64,000 nt of DNA from Ignelater luminosus (taxonomy: Eukaryota > Arthropoda > Insecta > Coleoptera > Elateridae). Below the pieces are notes generated by a model, which ran no database searches, was not told the origin of the DNA, and saw only the letters and a program-made list of their open reading frames with translations. Both the position numbers and the translations under genes were made by a program. Positions 34,227 to 46,035 of the stretch are shown here, one piece after another (positions within the stretch are counted from its first letter, which is position 1; each line of letters starts with the position of its first letter). Location: assembly GCA_011009095.1 (NCBI GenBank), contig VTPC01001079.1, positions 1-64,000 on the forward strand, given 5' to 3'.

Positions 34227-34277
34227 TTTTACCTATTTACAAGGATAATCTAAATTATATTCGAGTATTATACATAC
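34227..34277. other. Deletion junction and residual flank
   Basis: ttttacctatttacaaggat and the next 15 bases match 17212 and 56049, the far end of the body segment. They directly follow the truncated mariner. Everything between (distal mariner end, exons 2-4, 3' flank) is absent. Confidence 0.75.
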
Positions 34278-36164
34278 CTACGCAGGATAGCAACCCTTCC
34301 GATTTACAAGATATTAAACTTAAATATGTATAAAAAAGAATTGCCGAGAAATTACAAGTACTTTTTCCGATTTTCATAAGAGACTGGAGCATGAATACAT
34401 ACATACTGTAATGATATTAAAAGGTTGAAATGATACCTAAATAAGAAAAACAACAAGAATAATGATATCATTAGAGTTATTGAAGAGCATAAGAACAGAC
34501 AGTTAGTTAATCAAACAATTAAAAAGAATATTTTAAATATTCTGAAATTGTAAGATTAGTTGATTATGTAATAGTTTTTTTTTATTGTTCATAGAATTAA
34601 TTATAGGAGTTTATGAATAGAAAAAGGACAATTGAAGAGAAGTTTGTTGATAAGTTGTTGATAATAATTTTTAGAAAAAGTTTGGTATGTTTGTTTTGAA
34701 TTGAATTTTGTTAATAAGAGTTTTTAGAGAAAAACATTTTATATTGAGTTGAAAAGTTGTTGCGGTTAAAATAATGTTTGAAGATTTGAATTCGAGTTTA
34801 TGTAGAAGTTATTTAAAAGTATTGATAATAAACAAAGATTAGTGAACGATATTATCGAGTTTATTTTACTGTATGGGCGACGGAGTTAAAAAAAAGGAAT
34901 AAAGAGGTTGTATTCAATGGAAGGAAGAATAAGTTAGTTATTAAAACGGAGTAACAGGAAATAAAAGCCAGAGAGTTAATGTGAGTGTTACTTATTTTAG
35001 ATAAGTTGCGATCTTTAAAGAAAAAATTAAAATAAAAAGAAAAACTTTATTGAATGCCAAGACTATAAACTTTAAAATAAATAACAATATATTTCATTTC
35101 AAGTCATTATTAGTTTCGAGTTTTTATTTTCTTCATGGACATTCAAACCAATTCGGTCCCGAAAGAAAGAAACAGTTCACAATAATAAAAATTATCTAAC
35201 ATATTTAAAGAGGGGTAACATTATTATTTAATTTACTTACCTTCTAATACATTTTATTGTGTGGAGAAATGATGGAATCTTTGATATGTGTTGTCCGAAT
35301 GTCTTTGGTGCGGACCGGTGGACCAAACAGTGACGTACTGAAGAAGGTTGTCTTCATTAACAGAGGAAGACCGACTCTACGAAGGGTGTATGGAAGCAAG
35401 GAGGTCTGCGGAAAAGGAATAGGAAGTGTAAAGTTAAAAGGTTGTGGTGAAGTGAGGTAAACAAGAATAAAGAAAAAGAGGTGGTAAACAAAAAAATAAG
35501 TCAAATTTGGAGATATTAAGAACATAAAACAAAATTTTTAATTATTAAAGAAACGAAAATTAAATGTAAAATTGTTTAAAAAAAATTAACTGTCAGTTTG
35601 ATTGAAGTTGTCACGTGTTGATCAAGGTGGTCTTATTTAGGATATCAATGAAATATCAGAAAATCATTACAAAATATTTATAAACATCAAAAAATAGTTA
35701 TTTATGCAACAAGTGAGTAAAGTGTATCTTTTTTTCACGAGAAGGAAAGTTTGCCGCACGAGCCGTAGGCGAGTGCGCAAATCCGCCGAGTGAAAAAAAG
35801 TAATTTTACTCACGAATTGCATACAAAACTTTTTTCACGTTCGTAATAAAAATCAAGAACTACCTACTTCAATAACGGCTTTCTCGATGCGTCACATCAA
35901 TGCGTTCTAATTTCTGACAAATGCCAGTGGCAGCCTCCTATGTGTTTAAATATTTTGCGTTAAAAAATGACACGTTATGATACTTTTTTTCACTCAAATG
36001 CGTGAAAAAATGAACCGTTATGGCACTTTTTTTCACGCTTCTATCGCGATGAAACAAACGCATCCTTTATAAACGAAAATTAATGAAAAATGTTGCACTT
36101 TTTTTCACGAACGTGAAAAAATAAAATTAATTCATTGATTCAATTCTCATGTACATGCATCACA
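34278..36164. mobile_element. Candidate insertion flanked by 8-bp direct repeats
   Basis: ATACATAC occurs at 34270-34277 and again at 36165-36172. Removing what lies between restores the arrangement seen at 17240-17260. The insert has no terminal inverted repeats that I can see. Inside are an AT-rich part, a purine-rich part (34600-35060), a GC-richer block (35255-35460) with overlapping frames but no known domain, and the TTTTTTCACG cluster. Class unknown; an 8-bp duplication would fit a hAT-like element. Confidence 0.4.
35725..36125. repeat. Cluster of TTTTTTCACG words and inverted copies
   Basis: ttttttcac(g) appears at least six times on the plus strand (for example near 35733, 35830, 35988, 36028, 36102), and its complement gtgaaaaaa several times, often face to face (cacgaacgtgaaaaaa). 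A direct and inverted array in a 400-base non-coding tract. Confidence 0.6.
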
Positions 36165-36171
36165 ATACATA

Positions 36172-36313
36172 CGGTTGCACAAAAGAAATTAAATCTATTT
36201 TACATTAATTTCGAAATTAACTGATTTGATTGGTTAAATTTTAAAATACGATCATCTGATTGGTTAATTGCGAAACTAATGTGCCAACAGATTTGATTTC
36301 TTTTGTGCGACCG
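36172..36313. mobile_element. MITE, copy 2
   Basis: The arms are long imperfect inverted repeats of about 50 bases. The left starts cggttgcacaaaagaaatta and the right ends tttcttttgtgcgaccg. About 40 bases separate them. No coding potential. The eroded homologue is at 17254. Confidence 0.65.
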
Positions 36314-37892
36314 GCCTTTGACGTAGATTCTTATTATTTATTATATGAAGATGGTACGTATTCTTCTATAGACAACTGGCCGGGAAACGTTTTTATACAG
36401 TCCAGGTACCAGCGACCGTCTTTTGTTGTTTTTGTTTCATCGGCCGATTGTATCTTAGGAATGAATGGCCTAATCGAGGTGGGACTTTGACTAGGATAAC
36501 TAGTTTGATAGTACCGGTACGAGAAAGTCCCTTATATACCGAAAGGATAAAATCTTCGAAAGCGTCAGCTCGCTGGGTGTACACCATGGACAGAACATGG
36601 TGCAACTGCGTGCAATGTTAAAAGGGTGGACAGCTAGCTACCGAGGCCCGATCGATGGTTATAAATCTGGCCGTTACGCAGCGTCGGGAGTTAAAGGTTG
36701 TTTCGGCGTCGATGTGGAGACTGTCTGATAATCAGGAACAAACTTCTGGTTGTCTAGGAATTCGCAGAGCTTAGTTGCCAATGCGATCTCAAAAACCTTG
36801 CTTATTACAGGGCCTATAAGATACAGGGTGGATCATGACGACTATTTTCAGGTGCTCAGGAAGTATCTGTAACAGTTAATAATGAGAGGATGCGGAAAGC
36901 GTTAGCAGCAGATGGTAGCTGGGGAAAACCTCTTCTAGCAGGAAAATATTGAGACACGTCGGTTTCATATTTCATATGCACGTATTCTCTTGTTTGTATA
37001 TTTAAATGAAATGTACTATATTTATTTAAGATGTTGTGTGTTGGTAATTGTTGCTCAACAGTTGGTAACACGAGAACACCCTGGCTGCAACACACGCCTT
37101 CTGCAACAAGGGTTGCGCTTGCCCTTCTCTCGCCGACAGCCGCCGCGTACACCGGTATGTTTTTCGGGTCTGGATGCACATGTTGTAACTTTGAAATAAT
37201 TTCTGTTTATCTATAACTGTTTTTATTTTTTATCCACGTACAAATACAAAATCTCTTTACTCTTTTTACAGCGGTATATTTTCGCATTGCATAAAAGCAT
37301 GCAGAATTCTACCACTTGGAAAGTACCTTCGTTGTTGCTGTGACTTTTTTGCGTTGTAGCAGAACACCTTGTAATTCAAGTTGTGACGTAGAACTTTATC
37401 TGACATTAACCTTTATAAAAATATTAAATGAGAACTTGGGTCAGGTTGTGCTTTTCAACGGGTCACCTGCAGTGACACCAAATCGGGCTTTACCCTTCAC
37501 TGAAGTTGTTAAGAGAGCCAAATACGAATACGAGTTCGAAGATTTTTTCGCAGGCCACCTATGGTGGCTCAAGACTGGAGTTCGCCCTCCACTCACTTTC
37601 TTAAAAATGCTAAATACGAGCACAGACGGGATTACCTACATCACTGGGTCACCTGGAAAGCGTCCCCATCAGGTTCCTAAGAAAACTAAGTTTCTCGTAG
37701 GCCACCTGTAGTAACTTCGTCTTGTATGTATTAACTTTCTTAAAAGTACTAAATGCAACTTGGGTAAGGTTTACAACTGATTCAGTTGGATCCAAATACA
37801 AAACCAAAACTTTTCCACATTGATTTACAAACCTAAGTAAATTTGTTGCGTTGTAGTTTGGGTATCCAGTCAATTTGAACATTAGTTGGTTT
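36314..37892. other. Duplicated tract with private insert; no gene
   Basis: 36314-36575 and 37373-37892 match copy 1. The private insert (about 36580-37372) interrupts the tract between ctcgct and caagttgtgacgtag. It is GC-richer, with short frames on both strands (36856-37179 minus, 36990-37199 plus) that show no known motif. The plus frame at 37316-37711 spans the insert boundary and is not kept in copy 1, so I do not call it. Confidence 0.4.
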
Positions 37893-38300
37893 TCAATTTT
37901 TTCGAAAAGTAGAAGGAATGCTCTCCTCCTCGAACACCAATTTTTTCTTTGCTTCCTCACTAGCCACATCCTTTACGCTGACTGCTTTAATTTCCTCTGC
38001 TACTCTCTCACAAGTTAAAAGTGCATCAACATTTTCGTGGTCGCAGTCAGTGAGTGGTTGTTGGCTGTTGTCGCATAACTGTCCAACGCATGGTGTGAAA
38101 AAGGAATTGTGCCTTGCCTTTCTGCAGCCACATGCATTTCTACACTTTTTCTTGAATTTGCATGGAATAAATTTAAGCAGAGGTTGTGGAACCTCTTGTC
38201 TGTCATTCTTGCATGGAAAGTGACCCAAACTTGTAGCAACCCATCTCCATTCAAAAGAATTTTTCTCATTTCCCAACCACTCTTGACCGCATCCGACCAC
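37893..38300 (-). pseudogene. Cysteine-rich C-terminal tail of TE-associated protein, copy 2
   Basis: Minus strand, one open frame of 135 codons: EWLGNEKNSFEWRWVATSLG, then LLKFIPCKFKKKCRNACGCR, KARHN and CVGQLCDNS, with an acidic tail. The Trp that is a stop in copy 1 is intact here. The motifs are the WLG..NxFxWxW block and the C-K/C-G-C-R-K cluster of the same uncharacterised family. No N-terminal half adjoins it: upstream is the degenerate repeat tract. The frame is open but incomplete, so it is probably a relic. Confidence 0.6.
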
Positions 38301-38920
38301 TGACCTTTAGTAACTTAACCTAACCTTGACTCAAAATAACCTTTAAGTTTTAACCAACCTGATCTATGGCCTTTACTAACCTAATTTAAACCAATCTCGC
38401 AAGCTCAAGACTCTGACATAAAATAGCTTTCGATCTTTATCCAATCTGACCTTCTGCCGCTACTAATCCAACCTAATTTCTGTTGACCTTGATCTTAATT
38501 CAAAATAACTTCTGACTTTGACCAAAATTAATATTTGACTCCAGAAGCAACGTTGCCCTTGACTTAAGAAATTCTGCCCCTTACTGCAAAATGAGCTTTT
38601 ACCACACTTCGAGAAGAATTTTGACTTTATTCACAATATGTGCTTTGGCGTTGACTCCAAATGAATCATTTTCCTCAAAACGGGCTTTTTCCCCACTAAC
38701 ATAAGCTTTCCTTCCATTTTCCACAATGATCTTTCCCTCCCAAAACAAGTTTTTACTTTTTAAAATAAATCTTCACCTCATCCCAATGAGCTTTCCCTCT
38801 CTTCTCGAAAAATAAGTTTTCACCCGCCAGAATGAGCTTCCTTCCAAAATGAGCTTGTATCACCTAAAATGGGTTTTCATCTCACTCCAAATAAAATTCT
38901 ATAGCCTTGCCACCAGAAGA
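38301..38920. repeat. Degenerate short tandem repeats, copy 2
   Basis: Same two tracts as at 18598-19110 (ttgacc-type words, then aatgagctttcc-type words). This copy is longer, with extra units of the second type at about 38600-38880, so the unit number differs between copies. Confidence 0.5.
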
Positions 38921-39932
38921 GTGAATTTAAATTAAATATTGTCGGGCAATACCTTGGGAACATTTGATGGAAAATCTACATCCATCGGCGCTCTAAAGCT
39001 CTACATAAAGGAAATCGTGGAGTCGCAAGCGGTGGGCTACTGGAGTATCTGACGTTTTCAATATTGCGCGGGAGCTACTGCGACTACTTGAGATCGAAAT
39101 TAAGCAAAGTAGAAAGCGGAAAAGCAACTGACGGCATGTACAGAAAGTGCACTAGACGATTGGGTGGTAGAGGCACGGCGAAAGAGGATTGGCTTTTTAT
39201 TTTTCTAAGTTCTTCATGTATCACTTGTTTAATAGAGCTCTTCAAGTGCTACTTTCCAGCCATTCTCTTTAGAAACGAATTCTTGAGGTAAAATCAATCT
39301 TCCGCCGGCCCACCTTTGATCTTGGACCTAGGAACGTTTCTTTAAGCGGTTTTGTGCTACAAACTTCTAAAACCGATCGCCGAGAATTACGTTCCCTTAT
39401 CCCCTCCGTTTAATCACCAACCGTCGTAGCTCTGTTATCCCTCTAGGTGAAAAGTTCTGGTTGTACCGTGTTGTAAAGACTCTTTCTCTTTCCGGAAGGA
39501 CTGCTGTACCGTCCACGTGTTTTTAACGGTTGGCGAGTTACGCGTGTTCAAAGCAGGAAATCTAGAATCTGAAACTCGGGAAACCCACGAGAACTCGAGA
39601 TAAACTTCTTTGTTTCTGACTACCTTGTTGCACCCGAAGAATCAAAGACCAGGCTTACGTTCTGAGAGGGTGATGTTATTAAAACGCCTATAGCTTTAGC
39701 TGTAAGTTTTTTACGTGGTCTAGGTTTGTATTACAATAATAATAATAATAAGAATAAAGTAAAACCTTACCGTCATAACATGATATCACTACGCAACTGT
39801 AAAAATTTAACTTTTGGTTTAGAGCGTGCTTAGTTGTACCCGTATCAAAACTTTTAGCAAAGAAAATTTTTTTAGGTTTTTCTAATTTTTGTGAAGTCTC
39901 AAATGTTATTTTATTAATAATATAACATCGTA
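38921..39932. other. Duplicated tract with private insert; no gene
   Basis: 38930-39410 matches copy 1. 39410-39840 is private to this copy and contains an AAT microsatellite at 39734-39750. No frame with a known domain. Confidence 0.4.
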
Positions 39933-40640
39933 TTAACTTTTTGAGCTTGAGTTTTTCCAATAGTATTCTGCGAAAATGATAATAGCTATCACAATTACGA
40001 AAACATCTTTGGCAAGGACAACATCTGGCGCATCTTCGTGCCAAGAATCAGTTGTAAATCTGGAATATCTCCATCTGTTGTTGGGTTTTTTGCGTTTTTG
40101 ATCTTGAAGACGGCCCCGTAGTGAAAACACTTGTGTCGTTCTTCTGGTGCGTCTTTCGACGCTCCTTTAAAGGTGCCATCGCCATAGTTTGATTACCGCG
40201 CCGAAGACGTACACAGAGAAAAACGGATTTCTTTTACTAAAACGCCCCCAAAGGCCCCTACATTAATGGCGGATGTCAATAAAGGTTCGCGGAATACTCT
40301 TAGAAAAAAATCTCGTTTCGATCTGACCTTTAGCTGCGGAGTTGGAAATTTTCAAAGCGAACGTATCTGAAAAAACGCCGAAATAGGCCAAGTCGGGTCC
40401 GTTGTTTTAAGGATGGCAGACGGACAACCCTAGACGTCGAATCTCGAAAAGCTCTTCAATTTGACCTTCGGGATCCTTTCGTGGCGTGTCGCCAGTTTTG
40501 GGACAGTCCCGACAGTTTTCTCGTCCAAATTCGGGCCTTTTTGAAATTTCTTTGCACGGTTTGACGAAGGTAGAGGCCCTTCTATGTTTCACCTTCTGTA
40601 GGTCGAACCGTCCAAGACGAAAATGTACAAATTACAATTT
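39933..40640 (-). other. GC-richer duplicated tract, copy 2
   Basis: Counterpart of 20426-21212. The minus-strand words WRYSR and HEDAPDVVLAKD recur. Downstream frames differ between the copies. No gene called. Confidence 0.3.
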
Positions 40641-41239
40641 TGTGTTCAATGCTAATTTTAAAAAAACAGATCAAGTTTTCTACTTAATTAACTAGATCAA
40701 GCTCTTAATTTTGCAAAACGCTCAACAATAGTAGTAATAATAAAAAATATGTCATTAGGGTTAAGCACATTAATGGATTATAAATGAGAGAGAAACCTGT
40801 ATACGTACTTAAAATAAAAAAATATACTGTAGGCAGTAAATAAAATTTTTATTAATTATTAATGTTTTAAAGATTGCCTTATAATGGCGAAACCTACTCT
40901 CTTCTTTAACATCCACAAGCTCAAAAAACATATTTTTACAATTATACATACCACATAATCGTATAAATGAGACAAATGTTTGCAATTTTAGAATGTTATA
41001 CTAAAGTTCGTATAGGACAGACAAACAAACAGCAAAGTATGATTAGTCACTGTTTACACAGAAAAATATTGTTCTCTGATGTTTTTTGGTAGTAATGATG
41101 GTTTTAGTTATGTATCTAATTTTGTATGTCATTTTTATCTCAAAGCCATTTTTAAATTATTAATAACCCAGAATTCTAACAGAAACGTATTTTGTCACAA
41201 ATACATTGTTTTTAACAAAATCAGTTCCAAACAGACGAA
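40641..41239. other. 5' flank of the peptide pseudogene
   Basis: AT-rich, matches 21213-21682. No TATATAAA box before the former start codon. Confidence 0.4.
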
Positions 41240-41715
41240 ACGGTTACTAAAAGAGTAGTGAGTGGCCATTTGATTTTATATTGTTTCCTACATGCATTAG
41301 TAATTTTCGGGGTAAGTCTTAATTTAATATTAACATAGATCAGATCATACTGTTGGCTGTGATCTTATTAAAAGATATTTTTACAGCCTTTACATCAATA
41401 TAATACTCGATATTGTTATCTTGAAGGACTCGCGTTCGTTTTTCTTTTTTTAATTTCGAATTTAACGTAGCTAGCAGTGGAAACAAGTGACTATTGACCG
41501 TCACACATAATATACTTTGACGTTTTATTTGCAACTAATTTTATTTCGTTAAAAATCTTTCCGGATCAATAAAAACGAATTTTTTATGTTGTTTTATGTA
41601 TTTTAGAAGAGTGATGAAAACGCTACGCGAGCTACAGAATTACAATATTCTTAACAATTCTTTGATCGTATCAGTCACTAGTTTTCTATCTTTTGAAATA
41701 AATAATTGTTGGTTA
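41240..41715 (+). pseudogene. Small secreted-peptide pseudogene
   Basis: Counterpart of 21683-22145. The start codon is ACG instead of ATG (41240-41242). The rest of the leader and the donor (gtaagt at 41312) are kept. Exon 2 begins after gtattttag with KSDENATRATE, but an indel then shifts the frame into an early stop. It has two independent defects, so the copy is inactive unless a non-AUG start is used. Confidence 0.65.
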
Positions 41716-42705
41716 GTTAGCTAGTATGTGAAATTAGAAATTAACGGAGAAAAATGGCCACAACTTCTTTATTTCTCAAAATAAGCATATCGAGTTTTAT
41801 ATCGTTATAAAGATTATCAAAATATCTTTTTTATTAGATCACAGCTTACTACGGTTTCCATTTAAAAACCACAGATTTAAGCGCTAAATACCATATGGAT
41901 TATTTTTATTTTTTTCTTCATCTTATAATAAAAGACTTCAATAGCTTTAGTAATAAAACAAAATAAATGAAGTTTTAAAATAACTATTGTTATGGTTCTA
42001 ACAAACACACGAACGACAACTCGATTTAACGTAAAATTGAACCTTTCGTTTTTCATATTATTCTAAGCAGTAAGCACAACAATAATTATTCTAAAACTAC
42101 ACTTACATTTTTTTATTTGTAAAGTTAGTAAAGTTTTTTTATGATAAGAATGAATTATTATTATTATTGTTATAATAAAAAATTGATAAAAAATAAAAAT
42201 AACCAAAAATGTTAACGGGATTTGCACACTGCCATTCGCTAATGCCGTCACATCGCTGACCACTCAGCCAGCGCTTTCCCTCCTCAAAATTGAAAATTTG
42301 CGGCATTCACATTACAGCCTCTTACATTTTATTAAAAATTAATAATAAAATGCAATTAGTTACTAATAACAAATAAAATTAGTTCTGTCCTCTGCAGCTT
42401 TTAATATTGTGAACATTTCTCGTATTTATACGATATAATCGCTGCAAAATGAACTGAGAAAATGATATAAGCTTAAGTAGAAATTAACTTTAAATTCCCA
42501 CACCTGGACCCGCATGCCTTAGTTGCTATGGTTACACATGAACTTTGGCACTAGAAAACATCATTGTTAGCTGTCGTTTTCTATGTTACATAAAAATGGT
42601 TAAAGATGGTGTTTAGGTTGCATTAAAATTACTCAAAGTAAATTCAAACAATTATTATAAGACAACTTATCAAATATAATTATACATATGTATAAATAAA
42701 AATAT
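41716..42705. other. Duplicated AT-rich flank; no gene
   Basis: 41760-41900 matches 22200-22330, and 41980-42705 matches 25400-26070 (inverted repeat, short ATT tract, tRNA-like sequence). The 3 kb that lie between these blocks in the first unit are missing here. No coding feature. Confidence 0.5.
42208..42283 (-). ncRNA. tRNA-like sequence, decayed copy
   Basis: Minus strand: A box tggctgagtgg intact (42270 to 42260). The B-box position reads gtgcaaatcc, with the leading GG/TT damaged. Homologue of 25628-25706. Confidence 0.35.
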
Positions 42706-43833
42706 TAGTAAACAATAACACGAAATCAATGAATAATAATCACTAATTATTGTATTTGTGTTGTTTAAAATAGTTCAGTCTAGCATTCACATGATTCAGA
42801 AGAACATAATTTTCTACAAATGCAATCATGTAATCAAATGGAAATTGCTGTCGCTATAAAGCAACTACAATAGCTAAATTACTATTATCATTATTTTTAT
42901 TGCATTACCTTCATTTTGTGAACATGATTTTGATACAGATAACAATTTGTTAGAATGATATACAATTTTCCTATGTTCTGATCTATTTTTAATAATGATT
43001 GGGATTCGTTTAAATTTCACAGCCGACTTTGCAACTGCCTTTCAATTACATTTTTACATTCGATGGTAAATTTTTGTTGAATATTATGTTTCGTATTACA
43101 AATATTTTTAAGGAAACTTAAACAATATTTGTGTTGTTAGAAATTTTAGGTTCAATTTGATGTTTATCTATTAACCGATAAAAAAGAGCATATTATTGCA
43201 GAAAGCATAGTTTGCTAAATCTTATGCAATTTCAAAGTGCGAGTTGAGAAGGATGCAAGAGCTAGTAAATTCAAGTCAATATTTGCTAGCCACGGTGGTT
43301 TTTCGTGAACCCTAACGCCTTAATATGCAAAATGCCAAGTTTAAATCTTCACTAGTGATGCTTCTTTGAGTTTCAAATTAGCCCAAAAGTTCTTTATTGG
43401 TTTTAAGAAAGTTCTGAAATTCTTAAATAATTCTCAAAAACTTAATAAGATAAATAATTAAAATTCAACAAAATAATAATAGAATTGAAGGATTTTAGAT
43501 TGGTAAAAGGCAAATAAATATTCATAAGAATTTTCTTTAGTTTTGAAATTGTTTTTAATTCTCATTACAAATCTTTTTTAATTTAAACTTTACACAAAAT
43601 TGTTGTTTATATAAAACTGCTTTGTCTACTTTTTTCTTTTTTCATTAATCATCATCAATTTCATTAATATTAGATATTTTTGTTTTTGAGTCTAAATAAA
43701 AATTTATTTTAGGATTTGGGTTTTCATAATTAAAAAGAAGTAGTTCCTGGAGCAATTCCATCAGACTGCTTCTCACATCACGATCTACAAAACGGACGAC
43801 TCTAATTTTCAGTCGTCAATGAATTTGCGAAGT

Positions 43834-43935
43834 CGCCTACCAGCAGCAACAGTTGCGAATATCTTTGACAACATGAAGAGGAAAATTCAGGCTTGCATAC
43901 ATAATAATTGTGGTCATGTAGAGTATACAATGTAA
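43834..43935 (+). pseudogene. Transposase C-terminal tail, copy c
   Basis: RLPAATVANIFDNMKRKIQA followed by CIHNNCGHVEYTM and a stop. Same block as 27236-27349, better preserved in its first half. Only the tail is present. Confidence 0.4.
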
Positions 43936-44518
43936 AATTTTTAATTTAAATGATTCATGTTAAATAGCAATATTTTTGAAAATTAAGATATTTTTAAATT
44001 ATTTGTAAAAAATTTATTTTGTAAAAATGATTTATTGAATTATATAAATTTTTAATTAGATATCATTCAAATTATGTTATCATTATTGTATTAGTGTTTA
44101 AGTTAAATCTTTGTGTATAGGAATTTTCAAACAGTAGGCAACCACTTTAGCAGAAGCGTTTCCCGGGTTGCATAGAGATCATTTCAAAGAGAATTTCTTA
44201 AGAGTAAACTTCTCCTATAAGTAAACGACAGTAAACGGAATCAAACGTAGATAACATCACCAGCGGAAAACAATTTTTTTGGACAAGCAATAATGATCTT
44301 GCTGTATATCAATGCATGTAGCGTGAGCGATGCACTACACTAGCATATTATAAGGAGTGGACAGCTAAAGCACGTTAGCCTTGCTTAATACTTCACTAGG
44401 TTTAGTGTTATTTTTACAGATTATTAATTATTTTTATTAAGTCTATTGCTTTTCTTTCTAGTTATTACTTAATTTTTTGCTTTGTTCTTGTTTATTTATA
44501 TTTTGCGTTTTGACACAA

Positions 44519-44652
44519 TTATTTGCGATGTTGAAAGACGTTTTTCGGTATTTAAAAATGTTTTAACTTCCAAAAGAAAAACTATTACCCCTGAAAATTT
44601 GGAAAAAGTTTTAATCATTAATCTTGATAGTTCTCTCCTTTTACAAACATAA
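44519..44652 (+). pseudogene. hAT dimerisation-domain remnant, copy c
   Basis: ICDVERRFSVFKNVLTSKRK, then a one-base deletion relative to copy b in the A-rich codons, after which the frame resumes as PENLEKVLII. Otherwise as 27986-28129. Confidence 0.65.
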
Positions 44653-45170
44653 AAACCGTGTTTTTTAAATTTAATATTTATTATGATTAATTTTCAGTTA
44701 TTCAAATCATAAATTCATATTTATAATAATTAGTAAAACAATGACGTATTTGCACCTTCGCAATAATTAAAACTGAAAATTTAAAACGAAAATGTGTTGC
44801 ACCCCTAGCTTGCGCTTATCATGCAGAAAATACATCACTATCTTATACAAACTGCATATATCCAGTCGTCCGTCTAAGTAATATCGATAAACTCAGCATG
44901 TTAAAATGCATTGCGGTGAGGCATACGGACAACCTACTGGGCCATCAACTATTTGATTCCGCTCTTCCAATTAGTAATATATAGATGTTTTTAATAAGTA
45001 ACAAAACAATAAATTATATTCACAGAAAAACGATGCTTGTTCTCTGATATTCTTTTGTTCAAAATCGCCTTTTCTCGATAGCTTTAGTATTGAATTTTTC
45101 TTTTTTACTTATTATCTGATTGTCATTTTTCATTTACCAGCAACCTTGATTTTTAACAAAAGCTAGAATG

Positions 45171-45207
45171 TATATAAATGTATTTTGCAACAAGTGCAGC
45201 ATCATTT
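45171..45207 (+). promoter_or_regulatory. TATA box plus initiator, leader copy c
   Basis: TATATAAA at 45171-45178 and TCATTT at 45202-45207, again 33 bases from the first T of TATA to the initiator A. Confidence 0.7.
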
Positions 45208-45237
45208 TTAACAGACAACCTTTTCAAAACAGACAAA

Positions 45238-45309
45238 ATGGTTAGAAAAAGAGCAGTGAGTGGCCATTTGATTTTGTATTGTATCCTACAGGCATTACTA
45301 ATTTTGGGG
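45238..45309 (+). CDS. Exon 1 (signal peptide) of DUF1091-type gene, copy c
   Basis: The exon has 24 codons, begins MVRKRAVSGHLILYCILQAL, and ends at donor gtaagt (45310) in phase 0. The promoter is intact. Exons with matching phase start at 52407, 7.1 kb downstream, after a LINE and a mariner insertion. The leader could therefore feed the gene at 52407-53901. This linkage is inferred from order and phase. Confidence 0.65.
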
Positions 45310-45774
45310 GTAAGTCTTAATTTAATGTAATAACTAATAAAACTGGGCAAATGCATATTTGAGGTCTTAACGGGATAAAAACGCATATTGTAAACCATGC
45401 AAATCATTATTTCTTTAAGTGTTCACCAATTTTGATTTTTTAAAACGTATAATACAGCACATGTTAGTTAACATTGCGCACTTCTCGCATGTATTACAGA
45501 ATTTTATATGCACTTTCTTTGCGGCATAGTTGGTCAGCTTAACACAAATTTTTTCATGTCACTATATTTCAACTTATTCTAGTTAAAGATTTGTATTTTC
45601 TATTTTTTTTTAAGTTTTCTTAACAAAATTATCAAGAATCGGCAAACTTGAATAGACAATTAATTGGTTTTTAATGAAACATAGATAAACGCGTTGGCAG
45701 TTATCCTAGCGTCAAAAAAACTTTCCATGCAAAAGCGTCAGTTTCATTGTTTTATAATGATTTATGTTAGAAGG
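45310..45774. other. Start of probable intron 1, copy c
   Basis: Shared with 28782-29250 and 4111-4590. No coding content. Confidence 0.5.
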
Positions 45775-46035
45775 TCACCTAAACATGTATTAAAATTTGC
45801 ACTTTAAAATTCTACTTATTTTAAATGAAATGTATAAAATAACACTGAATATATCATACCCAACTATAAATAAAGCAAATTTATTTAAAAACAATCATAA
45901 GTTTAATTAGAATTACGTCAGTTATATCTAAACAAGCAGGCCTAATAATAAAACACACAACCTAATACAAATCAAAATTATAAGAACAAATAATTCTATT
46001 AAACTATCAAATGATGTAATAAATTTTCGAAAATA
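45775..46035 (-). mobile_element. Gypsy 3' end fragment
   Basis: Matches 29650-29895 in the other unit, including acgtcagtt and ctatcaaatgat words. It is the surviving 3' end of the same gypsy insertion. The protease and polymerase were deleted here. Confidence 0.6.

Larger units (their letters stand above)
36172..41715. repeat. Segmental duplication, spacer segment, copy 2
   Basis: Homologous to 17254-22145 with the same order of blocks. The extra DNA at 36580-37372 and 39410-39840 is private to this copy. Confidence 0.85.
42706..45772. repeat. Segmental duplication, leader segment, copy c
   Basis: Homologous to 26071-29425 throughout and to parts of 1-4770. It ends at 45772, where a deletion relative to copy b joins ttatgttagaa to the gypsy 3' end. 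Confidence 0.85.

Noticed and set aside
35257..35460. Plus-strand 67-codon frame and its antisense partner
   Set aside because: Purine-rich sequence with frames open on both strands; no domain.
37316..37711. 131-codon plus-strand frame
   Set aside because: It spans the border of an insertion private to this copy, and the shared part is broken in the paralogue at 17.7-18.0 kb.
39688..40044. 118-codon minus-strand frame
   Set aside because: It crosses the private insert and a microsatellite, and overlaps another frame that is the one shared with copy 1.
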